64,000 nt of DNA, from assembly GCA_964615975.1 (NCBI GenBank), contig CAZTTH010000011.1, positions 1 through 64,000 on the forward strand. Reading direction: 5' to 3'. The position numbers and the translations under genes are program-made. Within the stretch, counting starts at the first letter, position 1. Each line of letters starts with the position of its first letter. Source of the stretch: CAZTTH01 sp964615975. GTDB lineage: Bacteria > Verrucomicrobiota > Lentisphaeria > JABSQK01 > JAJFLO01. Below, in pieces: positions 9,029-17,736 of this stretch. The notes under the pieces were generated by a model. That model saw only the letters and a list, made by a program, of their open reading frames with translations. It did not search any database and was not told where the DNA came from.

Positions 9029-9520
9029 TTACAGTCCATGCAGATAATCGTCGGGGAGGGGATAGGCGATTAATTCGTTGGCGCTGAACCAGAGCGCTAT
9101 TTCGTTTTTGGCCTCCGCCGGGCTTGCCGAGGCATGGATAAGATTGAAGATGGGTTTGATTTCACTCTGGGATTGCGGCGCTGATTCTCGTCCCTGATGT
9201 GCCCAATCCCCGCGGATGGTTCCGGGATTCGCCTGCGCGGGAATGGTGCTGCCCACGATCTGCCGGATCTTGTTGATGGCCGCGAAACCACCCACCACCA
9301 TGACTACAACCGGGCCGGAAGTGATATACCTTTCCACTGAGGGGTAAAAATCTTTGGTGACATGTTCGCTGTAATGCTGCCGGGAAAGTTCGGATGAGAC
9401 CATTTGCAGCCGCAGGGCATGAATCTTCAAGCCCGCGTCTTCGACACGTTGAATAATTCGGCCGAGTAAACGGCGTTGGACTGCATCCGGTTTTAAGATG
9501 ATTAAAGTTTGTTCTATCAT
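9029..9520 (-). CDS. ndk: nucleoside diphosphate kinase (variant active-site motif)
   Basis: 163 residues, a little longer than the usual 140-150 because of extra residues before the active site ('GRESAPQSQSEIKPIF'). It opens with 'QTLIILKPDAVQR' (K10), and 'GTIRGDWA' is intact. The catalytic histidine is H129 in 'NLIHASASPAEA'. The family motif is N-x2-H-[GA]-S-D-[SAG]; here the aspartate after serine is replaced by alanine. The enzyme balances NTP and dNTP pools through a phosphohistidine. Histidine retention suggests it is active; the D-to-A change is noted as a finding. It lies 12 bases upstream of the lpxK start. Confidence 0.92.
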   Translation of the reverse strand: MIEQTLIILKPDAVQRRLLGRIIQRVEDAGLKIHALRLQMVSSELSRQHYSEHVTKDFYPSVERYITSGPVVVMVVGGFAAINKIRQIVGSTIPAQANPGTIRGDWAHQGRESAPQSQSEIKPIFNLIHASASPAEAKNEIALWFSANELIAYPLPDDYLHGL

Positions 9521-9575
9521 TTATTGTTCCATAGTTAAGTTAAGTTGAAGAGCTGTATTTAATTTAGAGACAAGG

Positions 9576-11291
9576 TTATGCCGGGATGGTGGGCACGGGA
9601 AAGCGTTGGGTAAATTGCAGCACTTGCTGGCGGATCGTTTGTTGTTTATCCAGGTTATCTGCATCGCTGACGATGGCGTGAATCCACTCAGCGATTTGAC
9701 GCATTTCTTTTTCCTTCATCCCGCGGGTGGTAACCGCCGGCGTCCCGATGCGCAGCCCGCTGGTTACAAAAGGTTTTTCGGGATCGAATGGGATCATGTT
9801 CTTATTGACAGTAATGCCGGCGTTATCAAGCGCGGTAGCCGCTTTCTTGCCGGTTGTCTTCATGGGGCGGAGATCGACCAGCAGCAAATGATTGTCGGTG
9901 CCGCCGGAGACGATACGAAATCCATGGTCAGCCAAAGTTTCCGCCAGGCATTTGGCATTGGCGATAATTTGTCGCTGATAGGCAGTGAAACCAGGATCCA
10001 TTGCCTCTTTAAAACAGATGGCTTTGGCCGCGATTACGTGCATGAGCGGTCCTCCCTGGACCCCTGGAAATACCTGGGAGTTGATCGCTTTCAAAAATTT
10101 TTCCCGACATAAAATCATGCCGGCACGGGGGCCACGCAAGGTTTTATGGGTGGTGCTCGTAACAATGTCCGCATAAGGAATCGGGCTGGGATGCAAGCCG
10201 GCTGCCACCAGTCCGGCGATATGCGCCATGTCAACCATAAAATAGGCGTTGATCTTCGCGGCAATGGTTTGCAGGCGGGGAAAATCAATGATCCGCGAAT
10301 AGGCGCTGGCGCCGGCCAGGAGGAGCTTGGGTTGGTGTTTGAGCGCCAATTCTTCGATCTGATTGTAATCGAGCTGTTCGTTGTGCGGACTGACTCCATA
10401 ACCGACAAAATTAAAAAAACGGCCGCTGAAATTTACTTTGGCGCCATGGGTGAGATGACCGCCATGGAATAAATCCATCGCCAACACGCAGTCGCCCGGT
10501 TCCAACAGGGCAAAGAAGGCGGCCATATTGGCTTGTGCGCCCGAATGCGGCTGGACATTGGCGGCTTCAGCGCCAAAAAGTTTCATGGCGCGTTCTATCG
10601 CCAGCCGTTCAACTTCATCGACGTATTCACACCCGTCATAGTAACGTTTGCCGGGATATCCTTCCGCGTACTTGTTGGTTAAACATGATCCCTGGGCGGC
10701 GCGAACCGCGGCGGAAACCATGTTTTCAGAAGCGATTAATTCAATGATCTGATTTTGCCGCTTTGCCTCACCATCGAGATAGCGGGCAATTTCCGGATCG
10801 GTTTGCCGCACGGCCATGATTTCGTCATAGGATTCGGTTTCGATTTTATGCAGACGCCGGGCATGACGTTCTTCCTGTGAAAAGGGAGTCGCCAGCCAGG
10901 CATCGACGATGTCAGTCATGGTGGCCACCGACATGTTGTCGCCGCCGGTTACCAAGACGTTGGCATTATTGTGACTGCGGCTGGTGGTGGCGGTATGCAC
11001 GGATGTCACCAGGGCGGCGCGGATCGAGTGATAGCGATTGGCATTGATGCACATCCCGATACCGGTTCGGCAGAGAAGTATCCCCGCATCGGCCTCGCCG
11101 CGGATGATCTTGCGTGCCACGGAATTGGCAAAATCCGGATAATCATCCTGGGGGTCCAAATGAAATGGCCCTTCATCCATCACGGTGATGCCACGGGTGC
11201 GCAAATGCGCGATCAACGCTTTTTTTAATTCCCATCCGCCATGATCTGAACCGACCGCGATACGCGGGGATTTGGTAGTAAAATCTTCCAT
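9576..11291 (-). CDS. fusion of ribose-5-phosphate isomerase B and serine hydroxymethyltransferase
   Basis: 571 residues combining two complete enzymes. Residues 9-150 are RpiB: 'VGSDHGG' (D16, H17), the active-site Cys74 in 'LLCRTGIGM', 'SHNNANVL' with H107, and 'ERHARRLHKI' at the domain end. Residues ~155-571 are GlyA: 'LIASEN', 'YAEGYPGKRYYDGC', 'PHSGAQAN' and the PLP lysine K383 in 'STTHKTLRGPR'. RpiB interconverts ribulose-5-P and ribose-5-P; GlyA makes glycine and methylene-THF from serine, so both supply purine synthesis. The order LMW-phosphatase, RpiB, GlyA matches the Bacillus ywlE-ywlF-glyA neighbourhood, which suggests how the fusion arose. RpiB has R75 where glycine (CGTGIG) is usual. 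Confidence 0.95.
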   Translation of the reverse strand: MEDFTTKSPRIAVGSDHGGWELKKALIAHLRTRGITVMDEGPFHLDPQDDYPDFANSVARKIIRGEADAGILLCRTGIGMCINANRYHSIRAALVTSVHTATTSRSHNNANVLVTGGDNMSVATMTDIVDAWLATPFSQEERHARRLHKIETESYDEIMAVRQTDPEIARYLDGEAKRQNQIIELIASENMVSAAVRAAQGSCLTNKYAEGYPGKRYYDGCEYVDEVERLAIERAMKLFGAEAANVQPHSGAQANMAAFFALLEPGDCVLAMDLFHGGHLTHGAKVNFSGRFFNFVGYGVSPHNEQLDYNQIEELALKHQPKLLLAGASAYSRIIDFPRLQTIAAKINAYFMVDMAHIAGLVAAGLHPSPIPYADIVTSTTHKTLRGPRAGMILCREKFLKAINSQVFPGVQGGPLMHVIAAKAICFKEAMDPGFTAYQRQIIANAKCLAETLADHGFRIVSGGTDNHLLLVDLRPMKTTGKKAATALDNAGITVNKNMIPFDPEKPFVTSGLRIGTPAVTTRGMKEKEMRQIAEWIHAIVSDADNLDKQQTIRQQVLQFTQRFPVPTIPA

Positions 11292-11387
11292 GTTTGAGGT
11301 TATCCTTTCCTTGGTCTCAATGAATGAGGGTGTCTGTCAGGCTCCAGATGCCGGGGTCTATGGATATACCGGCAGGTTGTTATGATA

Positions 11388-11867
11388 TCATCTTGTAAGC
11401 TGTTGTTCGCCAAGGGCGTCCAAAGCGGGTTTCATTTTATGGAAACAGGCAAAAAACCTGGTCAAATCCCCGCCATAAGGGTCCTGAATGTCAGCAGTGG
11501 AGCCGATCAAGCTCAACAATGTCTGGGTTTTATGCCGGGTATGGGGGAAGAGCGATAAGATCTGTTGCTGATGTTCGTTGGTCATGGTGAAAATCTGAGT
11601 CGCGGAAGTGGTTATTTCCAGATCGATTTGCGTACTTTGAAAGGTGGTCAAAGGCTGGGCTTCGGCACGCAGCAAGGTCTGCACATGAGGGCTGCAATCA
11701 CTGCCGGTTTGGGCATAGATGCCTGCCGATGAGATCTGAATATGATTTAATCCTTTTTGTCGGCAAAGATAGCGAAAATAACCCTCCGCCATTGGACTGC
11801 GACAAATATTGCCGGTACAAACAAAGATGATGGAATTAAGCGGGGCGTTCATGTGGGAAAAAATCAA
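11388..11867 (-). CDS. low-molecular-weight protein-tyrosine phosphatase family protein
   Basis: 159 residues. The CX5R phosphate loop is 'VCTGNICRSPMAEG' near the N-terminus and the general acid Asp is in 'IQDPYGGD'. Together these define the LMW-PTP/arsenate-reductase-like family. Bacterial members dephosphorylate tyrosine or arginine on proteins, often tied to polysaccharide export or stress; the target is unknown here. The start ATG overlaps the stop of the upstream secreted protein (ATGA, four bases), so the two are translationally coupled; an internal ATG at 11852 is a possible alternative. The RpiB-GlyA fusion begins 96 bases downstream. Confidence 0.88.
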   Translation of the reverse strand: MIFSHMNAPLNSIIFVCTGNICRSPMAEGYFRYLCRQKGLNHIQISSAGIYAQTGSDCSPHVQTLLRAEAQPLTTFQSTQIDLEITTSATQIFTMTNEHQQQILSLFPHTRHKTQTLLSLIGSTADIQDPYGGDLTRFFACFHKMKPALDALGEQQLTR

Positions 11868-14800
11868 TAGATCAGCGCCTGGGTGCCGATCTCAAGGGTT
11901 TGAACTTTCTTGTAGGAGATTTCCGCCCATGAATAGGCGCCGGAGCGTTGGACATTGACATCACTTTTGCTGTCGCCGTTGGTAACCCGAACTTTCCTTA
12001 TTTTGGGTGAAAATGGCCCCAGTCGCACCGTCACCAGATCCAGTTTATCCGGACTGGCAAGGGTCAAACTATAGCGATCATCGGTAATTTTTTCATAGGT
12101 GTAATTGATTTTGGCCGTGCCTGAAGAGGTGGAATTATTGGTGATGAGCCAATTCGCTGCGCTCACTTTGGTGATCTCCGCGGTCAGGCGCGGGATTAGT
12201 TTTAAATCCGTGCGATCATGATCGTCTATACCAGCCATGATGCGGGCGCATTTCAAGGCATGAACGCCATCGGATATATTTAAATCATCACTGGTGGATC
12301 CCAGGTTTTCAGCATCCTGATTCAGGTCGAATTTTTCTTCAAATGTATATGGGGATACTTCAATGTCGGCGCCAATCGGGATACTGAGGTATTCATCGAA
12401 GGTGAAATTAACAAAGGCGGAGAGAATATTGGTAGTTATGGGGAGGGTATCAAGCAGTAACGTGCTCATCATCGCCCAGTTCTGTTGATTGATGTTGTTG
12501 TAATCAAGCAGGGAAAACCTGCGCCAGGCGGGTTTGAGGAACACGGGAGAAAAATTGGCAAGAAAATCGAATGATGCCCTGAGTTGTGATTCCGTGTCAC
12601 GGTCAAGGACAAAACCATTAAAATCAGACCAGAAAGCCATTCCTGAAAGCAGATATGCGGTATCGAAGACGCGAATATTATCATTATAAAATACCGGTTT
12701 GCCATCCTCATATTTGCCATAAAGCCAGGTATTGGCGGGTAAAATCGTGACAATCCCCTGCTGTCGGGGAATGCCCCAGGATGCCGGGAACACGTCCGGG
12801 GTAATCAAGTTCATGGAATTTTCCGGGATCACGTGATTGCGATTAAAATTTTTCACTAGGGTGTTATCCGCGATTCTCCAGCTTTGAGCATTGTCGCCGT
12901 AACCGCTTTTCCTGGCCATCTCAATGGCTCCATTCAAGGCGGCATGAACCGCAAAAAACATGGGAACTGTCGCCGCGCCATACTTATCGCTGTACCCGCC
13001 GAATTCTCCCTTGCAATTCACCAGTCCGTTGGGATTGGTTTCGATTTCCCTGACGATTGCTGCCAGGGGGCGGGTAATGCAATTTAACCACAGCGGATCG
13101 AGAAACGATTTTTGCTCGCCGCTTTTTCGCCAGACATTGTAAATTCCCAGGATCGATAAGGGATAACCGATATCCATTTTGCCGGCGGAAAATGCATTTT
13201 GTGAAGAACCCATGTACAAGGGCAGCAGATTGGCGGCAGCCCGGGCTTGTTTTATATTACCCCAGGCCGCCATCTCGGTCATATACATGGCCCAATCAGG
13301 CAGATTGATTCCTGCCTGGCTGCCGCCGGGCAAGCTTGAATAGGGGCGGCCATCGCTATCGATTAAATAATGTTGAAAGAGAAAATGTGAAGTATTCAGG
13401 ATTTTATTGTAGATGGTGATGTTGCGCGTGCCGCTAAACTCAAGCGATGGGGTTGGAGCGGAGCTGACTGCCTTGGGTTTACTGCCACCGAGCAAGGCGA
13501 TGAAGTCAATCTCAATCTTCGGTCCATGGGGAGAGCGATTTTCGATCTTGATCTTTTGATCGGCAGCGGTCAGCCAGATTCTCAGGATGAAGCTGTGGTT
13601 TACTCCAACGGTTGTGGCCTTGAATTTTTGATTTACCAAAGGTTGCCCATGTGAGGTGACCACAACCTCAGTCTCCTGATCGGGGTCTTGCTGATCGACA
13701 ACGATGCCCAATAACAATAAAAATTTTACCTTGTCGCGGGTCAGGCGAGATAAATTCTGGCGATTTTGCAACAGGGGTTCTTCGGTTGGGAAAGAAGGAG
13801 CATCCCGGTATGTCTGCATATCAATATCCAAAATCAACGGTTCAAACATGCCATCGAGGGTATCCAGGCCGCCAAAGAGCGCCCAGGGAATATCCTCATT
13901 TTTAGCATCCGGTATGGCCACGACATATTCGCCGGGTTTTCTGATCGTTTGGCGAAATTCATTGGAGCTTCCATCGTAGATCCCCGCATACCAGACCGGG
14001 TCGCCAGCGCCGGCAAGTTGACGATAGGTTTCCGCGATCAGGTCGGGTTGCTGCGCCAATTCCAGCTTGCGGATGGGACGATTATTCCGGATTTCAATCA
14101 TTTTGGGACAATAGGAGATACCGCTTTCCTGGCTGTATTCAAATTCAAACGCGTTGCTGTCGAAAAAGACCCCGACTTTGGCGCTGGCAATATAGGTTCC
14201 TGAAGTAAGATCGGTCAGGTCGAAAGTTACCGGCACTTTTTGTTTGAGTGAATTCTCCGGTAATTGATGGCTGACATCCAGGGAGGATGAGCTCCCCGGG
14301 GGTTGGTCGGGCTGGGGGGCTGAATGTGATTTGGGCGCGAGGGTGATGGTGGCATCGATTGGATTACTGTAACTATTTCCATAGTCCATGAGAAACGTGG
14401 CTTGATGATCACTGAACACCACGGTTTCCGGATAAATCTTCACCCAGACATTTTCGGTGAAGCGGATGAGACCATAGGCAGATGACTGGTTGGTCAAATC
14501 GCCCAGACCGCGCGGAGTCGGAAACAAAGCGAATTGATTGGCGATCTTGCCCTTTTCATCGACATCATAAAATAATATCTGGAATTTCATCTGGCTATTG
14601 CTGCGGGGCAGATCATCCCATTGTTGGTAGGGTAGTTTGAGAATAATTGAATAGGCATCGCCGGTGGGATGTAACACTGTTTCGATGCGTCCAATCTTGT
14701 TGCGGGCGGTATCCGAATTGATTTGCAGGATCGCTTCGCAGGTTTCCGCGGCCGGGTTCGGAAAGAGAAAAATTGACCAGGGTTGTCTTAGTTCACGATC

Positions 14801-15184
14801 AGGACCGCAGGAAAAATGAATTAGATTCAACCGGATATGATCCCCAATGATCGTTTCAAGATTTTCGCTGTTTTCCACGGGAATATAACTGTTGTCAGTA
14901 ATGTTTAGGCGAATGTATATGCCATCGTTATTCCAAAAGGCCCGGACTTTAAAGTTGTAATCGGAATTGCCCTTCCAGGCGGTGGTGATTAGAGTTTGGC
15001 GCGGGTTATCAAGTTCATAAACTGGACTATTCTCAAAGCGGGAATAACTCGCGTCCAAGGCGATGACGCCAGTTTGAAATTGCGGCGCGGTCAACACATC
15101 ATTGCCGTTGTTCACCGCATGGAGATTGGTGATAAGATTTGAGGAAACCAGTAACAACACATATATCGCTTTTTTGCTAATCAT
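11864..15184 (-). CDS. large secreted protein with CBM9/DOMON-like N-terminal domain
   Basis: 1106 residues. A Sec-type signal peptide is visible at 1-23 (lysines, then 'AIYVLLLVSSNLITNLHA'). Residues ~25-240 resemble a CBM9/DOMON-like beta-sandwich: 'VRAFWNNDGIYIRLNITDN', 'GDHIRLNL', 'YSIILKLPYQQWD'. A middle beta-rich segment follows. From ~600 to 960 there is an alpha-helical region with a toroid-like character ('SRPYSSLPGG'-like loop, 'LPDWAMYMTEMAAWG', 'GEFGGYSDKYGAA', 'FDTAYLLSGMAFW'), reminiscent of (alpha/alpha)6 glycoside hydrolases. A C-terminal beta domain ends the protein. A periplasmic or extracellular carbohydrate-related role is inferred. No known family was recognised with certainty. 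Confidence 0.75.
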   Translation of the reverse strand: MISKKAIYVLLLVSSNLITNLHAVNNGNDVLTAPQFQTGVIALDASYSRFENSPVYELDNPRQTLITTAWKGNSDYNFKVRAFWNNDGIYIRLNITDNSYIPVENSENLETIIGDHIRLNLIHFSCGPDRELRQPWSIFLFPNPAAETCEAILQINSDTARNKIGRIETVLHPTGDAYSIILKLPYQQWDDLPRSNSQMKFQILFYDVDEKGKIANQFALFPTPRGLGDLTNQSSAYGLIRFTENVWVKIYPETVVFSDHQATFLMDYGNSYSNPIDATITLAPKSHSAPQPDQPPGSSSSLDVSHQLPENSLKQKVPVTFDLTDLTSGTYIASAKVGVFFDSNAFEFEYSQESGISYCPKMIEIRNNRPIRKLELAQQPDLIAETYRQLAGAGDPVWYAGIYDGSSNEFRQTIRKPGEYVVAIPDAKNEDIPWALFGGLDTLDGMFEPLILDIDMQTYRDAPSFPTEEPLLQNRQNLSRLTRDKVKFLLLLGIVVDQQDPDQETEVVVTSHGQPLVNQKFKATTVGVNHSFILRIWLTAADQKIKIENRSPHGPKIEIDFIALLGGSKPKAVSSAPTPSLEFSGTRNITIYNKILNTSHFLFQHYLIDSDGRPYSSLPGGSQAGINLPDWAMYMTEMAAWGNIKQARAAANLLPLYMGSSQNAFSAGKMDIGYPLSILGIYNVWRKSGEQKSFLDPLWLNCITRPLAAIVREIETNPNGLVNCKGEFGGYSDKYGAATVPMFFAVHAALNGAIEMARKSGYGDNAQSWRIADNTLVKNFNRNHVIPENSMNLITPDVFPASWGIPRQQGIVTILPANTWLYGKYEDGKPVFYNDNIRVFDTAYLLSGMAFWSDFNGFVLDRDTESQLRASFDFLANFSPVFLKPAWRRFSLLDYNNINQQNWAMMSTLLLDTLPITTNILSAFVNFTFDEYLSIPIGADIEVSPYTFEEKFDLNQDAENLGSTSDDLNISDGVHALKCARIMAGIDDHDRTDLKLIPRLTAEITKVSAANWLITNNSTSSGTAKINYTYEKITDDRYSLTLASPDKLDLVTVRLGPFSPKIRKVRVTNGDSKSDVNVQRSGAYSWAEISYKKVQTLEIGTQALIY

Positions 15185-15477
15185 CGGTGTTTATCCTTAA
15201 TTTTATCGCTTGATTGGAAGCTGAATCTTGAGGTGAATTGAATTGCGAGTCATAACATAGACGCTCTGGTAATCAAAGTCTAATTCAGATTAAAATCGTC
15301 TCTGACCGATTCGTACACAAGGCGGAAATCGGTGTCAGCGCCCGCCAAGCGCGGTGAATTTACCCATATTTTAACCTCCATTCTGGTAACCTTGAACTGA
15401 TATGATTAATATGTAATAAACAAATCAGCTAGACAAATCTTAAATTAATATCGCTTATAATTCATCAAGAGGAAAAT

Positions 15478-16578
15478 GTGAAAACGCTGCCTGTCGGATT
15501 GTCCGAGCGCTCATATCAATTGTATATCAGTGAGAGGTGGGAAGATTTTATTGGGGTTGATTCCCTTCAAACCCTGATCCTTGGCCGGCATTGTCTGATT
15601 GTCAGCGATGATCAAGTCAAGAATATATATGCCGATTCCGTGACCGCTTTCCTTGATCGCATGGGGGCATCCCGGATTGATTGTATCGCTTTTCCGGCAG
15701 GTGAAGGAGCTAAAAATTTCGCCACCCTGCAACAGCTCTGTCATGAAGCGGTAACCCGGGGGATCGATCGTTCTTCCCTGATCGTGGCGCTCGGCGGTGG
15801 AGTTGTGGGTGATATGGCGGGATTTCTTGCGGCGATCTATATGCGTGGGATCTCCTGTCTGCATATCCCCACCAGCCTGGTCGCTCAGGTTGACAGCAGC
15901 ATCGGCGGTAAAACCGGAGTGGACTTGCCGGAAGGCAAAAATTTAATCGGGGCTTTTCATCAACCTGGCGCGGTGATCATCGCATTGAATGCCTTGCGTA
16001 CCTTGCCGTTGCTTCAACTCCAATGTGGGCTGGCGGAGGTAATCAAATACGGAGTAATATTTGCCGCGGATTTTTTTCAATATCTGGAGGGTCAAGGGAA
16101 TAAACTTCTTGATTTTGAACTGGAGGTTTATCGGGAGATAGTGGGGCGCTGCGCCCAGATGAAAGTGGATACCATCATCCAGGATGAACGCGATGAGAAG
16201 GGCATCCGGGCCGCATTGAATTATGGCCATACCTTTGGACACGCGTTGGAAAAGGTCACCAATTATACCACTCTGACGCATGGTGAGGCGATTGCCATTG
16301 GCATGAGCATGGCCGCGGATCTCGCGTATAAAATCGAACCCAATGGAGCATTGGAGGCTTTATGTGATCGTCAGGAAAGGTTGTTTCACGCGGTGGGTCT
16401 GCCCACCCGGATATCGGGGTGTCATCCTGCAGATATTTTGTCGGCGATGAGCGCCGACAAAAAAAACGTTCAGGGAAAAATTCGCTTGATATTGCCGACC
16501 AGAATCGGCAATGTCAGGGTTGGCGCTGAAATCACAACGGCGCAAATTTTAGCCACCATTGAGGGCCGCTGTGACTAG
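15478..16578 (+). CDS. aroB: 3-dehydroquinate synthase
   Basis: 366 residues, usual length for the family. It converts DAHP to 3-dehydroquinate, second step of the shikimate pathway, using NAD and Zn. Visible hallmarks are 'ALGGGVVGDMAGF', 'PTSLVAQVDSSIGGKTGVD', 'GLAEVIKYG' and the metal-binding 'NYGHTFGHALE' with 'LTHGEAIAIGM'. The start is GTG at 15478 preceded by AGAGG. It overlaps the next gene by a few bases. The combination aroB-dprA-topA-lpxA reads as one + strand transcript. Confidence 0.96.
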   Translation: MKTLPVGLSERSYQLYISERWEDFIGVDSLQTLILGRHCLIVSDDQVKNIYADSVTAFLDRMGASRIDCIAFPAGEGAKNFATLQQLCHEAVTRGIDRSSLIVALGGGVVGDMAGFLAAIYMRGISCLHIPTSLVAQVDSSIGGKTGVDLPEGKNLIGAFHQPGAVIIALNALRTLPLLQLQCGLAEVIKYGVIFAADFFQYLEGQGNKLLDFELEVYREIVGRCAQMKVDTIIQDERDEKGIRAALNYGHTFGHALEKVTNYTTLTHGEAIAIGMSMAADLAYKIEPNGALEALCDRQERLFHAVGLPTRISGCHPADILSAMSADKKNVQGKIRLILPTRIGNVRVGAEITTAQILATIEGRCD

Positions 16579-17704
16579 CCGTGAAGCCTATCTGATATTG
16601 CAAATGCTTCCCGGCATCGGAGCGGTGCGGGTGAGAATGTTGCTCGATCACTTGGAGACTCCAGAAGCGATATTGAATGCGAATTCAACGACCCTGGCAA
16701 AAAGCGCGGGGATAGGAGCCAAACTGGCGGCTACGATTTCAACGTGGCCGAAATATGTTGATCTGGAAAAGGAAAAAGCCGTGGCGGACAGATCGGGCAT
16801 TGACTGGATAACCTGGGCCGATGACGACTATCCGGAACTTTTAAAAAACATCTACGATCCACCACTTTGTCTGTTTGTCCGCGGCAACAAGGCGGCGCTG
16901 AATCGGACTCCGGCATTGGCAATAGTTGGTTCGCGCCGCACGACACGCTATGGTATTGAAATGACACAGCGTTTGTCGCAGGCTGCAGTGATGACCGGTT
17001 GGACAGTGGTTTCGGGATTGGCTTATGGTATCGATACCGTTGCCCACCATCAGGTTGTCGATAGCGATGGTGTGACGATCGCGGTATTGGCTGGAGGGTT
17101 GGGCCAGATCTATCCCCAGGATAATGTGGCCCTGGCGCGCTCGATCTGCCGCAATGGCGCTTTGATCAGCGAACAACCGATCATGGCCGCGCCGGATAAG
17201 CGTTCATTTCCACTTCGCAACCGGATTATCTCGGGCTTGAGCCTGGGAACGCTGGTTGTGGAAGCGGGAAATAACAGTGGCGCGTTGATCACCGCTCAAT
17301 CCGCGCTTGATCAGGGGCGGCAGGTTTTTGCGGTTCCCGGACGGGTGGACTCACCCCAGTCGCGGGGGTGTCATTCATTGCTTAAGCAGGGAGCAAAATT
17401 GGTGGAAACAATCGCAGATATCAATGACGAATTCAGCGATTTATTCAGGGTGTCCAGATTGGCGTCAGCGGATGGGACGCGGGCGGATAACGCGGCGACC
17501 GATGACCACCGCTCGGGCGGGGTTAAATTAACCCCTGCCGAGCGCCAGGTCATTGATCTTCTACGCGGCACTGAATTGAGTATTGATGAGATAAAAAATC
17601 AATTGAATATTTCCATGCCGACCGCATTGTCTATACTGCTGGGATTGGAATTGAAAAAGCTGGTATTATCACTGCCCGGCAAACGCTATGGTCTGAAACC
17701 TTAA
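16571..17704 (+). CDS. dprA: DNA processing protein DprA (Smf)
   Basis: About 377 residues. It loads RecA onto incoming single-stranded DNA in natural transformation. A helical HhH/SAM-like N-terminus ('LQMLPGIGAVRVRMLL') is followed by the Rossmann-like DprA core: 'LAIVGSRRTTRYG', 'VVSGLAYGIDTVAH', 'AVLAGGLGQIYP', 'FPLRNRIISGLS', 'EAGNNSGALITAQ' and 'VFAVPGRVDSP'. A C-terminal winged-helix ('ERQVIDLLRGTELSIDEI') ends it. I chose GTG at 16571, five bases after GAGGG and overlapping the aroB stop; a TTG at 16559 is also open. topA directly follows, an arrangement frequent in bacteria. Confidence 0.95.
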   Translation: MTSREAYLILQMLPGIGAVRVRMLLDHLETPEAILNANSTTLAKSAGIGAKLAATISTWPKYVDLEKEKAVADRSGIDWITWADDDYPELLKNIYDPPLCLFVRGNKAALNRTPALAIVGSRRTTRYGIEMTQRLSQAAVMTGWTVVSGLAYGIDTVAHHQVVDSDGVTIAVLAGGLGQIYPQDNVALARSICRNGALISEQPIMAAPDKRSFPLRNRIISGLSLGTLVVEAGNNSGALITAQSALDQGRQVFAVPGRVDSPQSRGCHSLLKQGAKLVETIADINDEFSDLFRVSRLASADGTRADNAATDDHRSGGVKLTPAERQVIDLLRGTELSIDEIKNQLNISMPTALSILLGLELKKLVLSLPGKRYGLKP

Positions 17705-17736
17705 ATAATAACAGAGTGCAATAGAGGAATAAGCTT

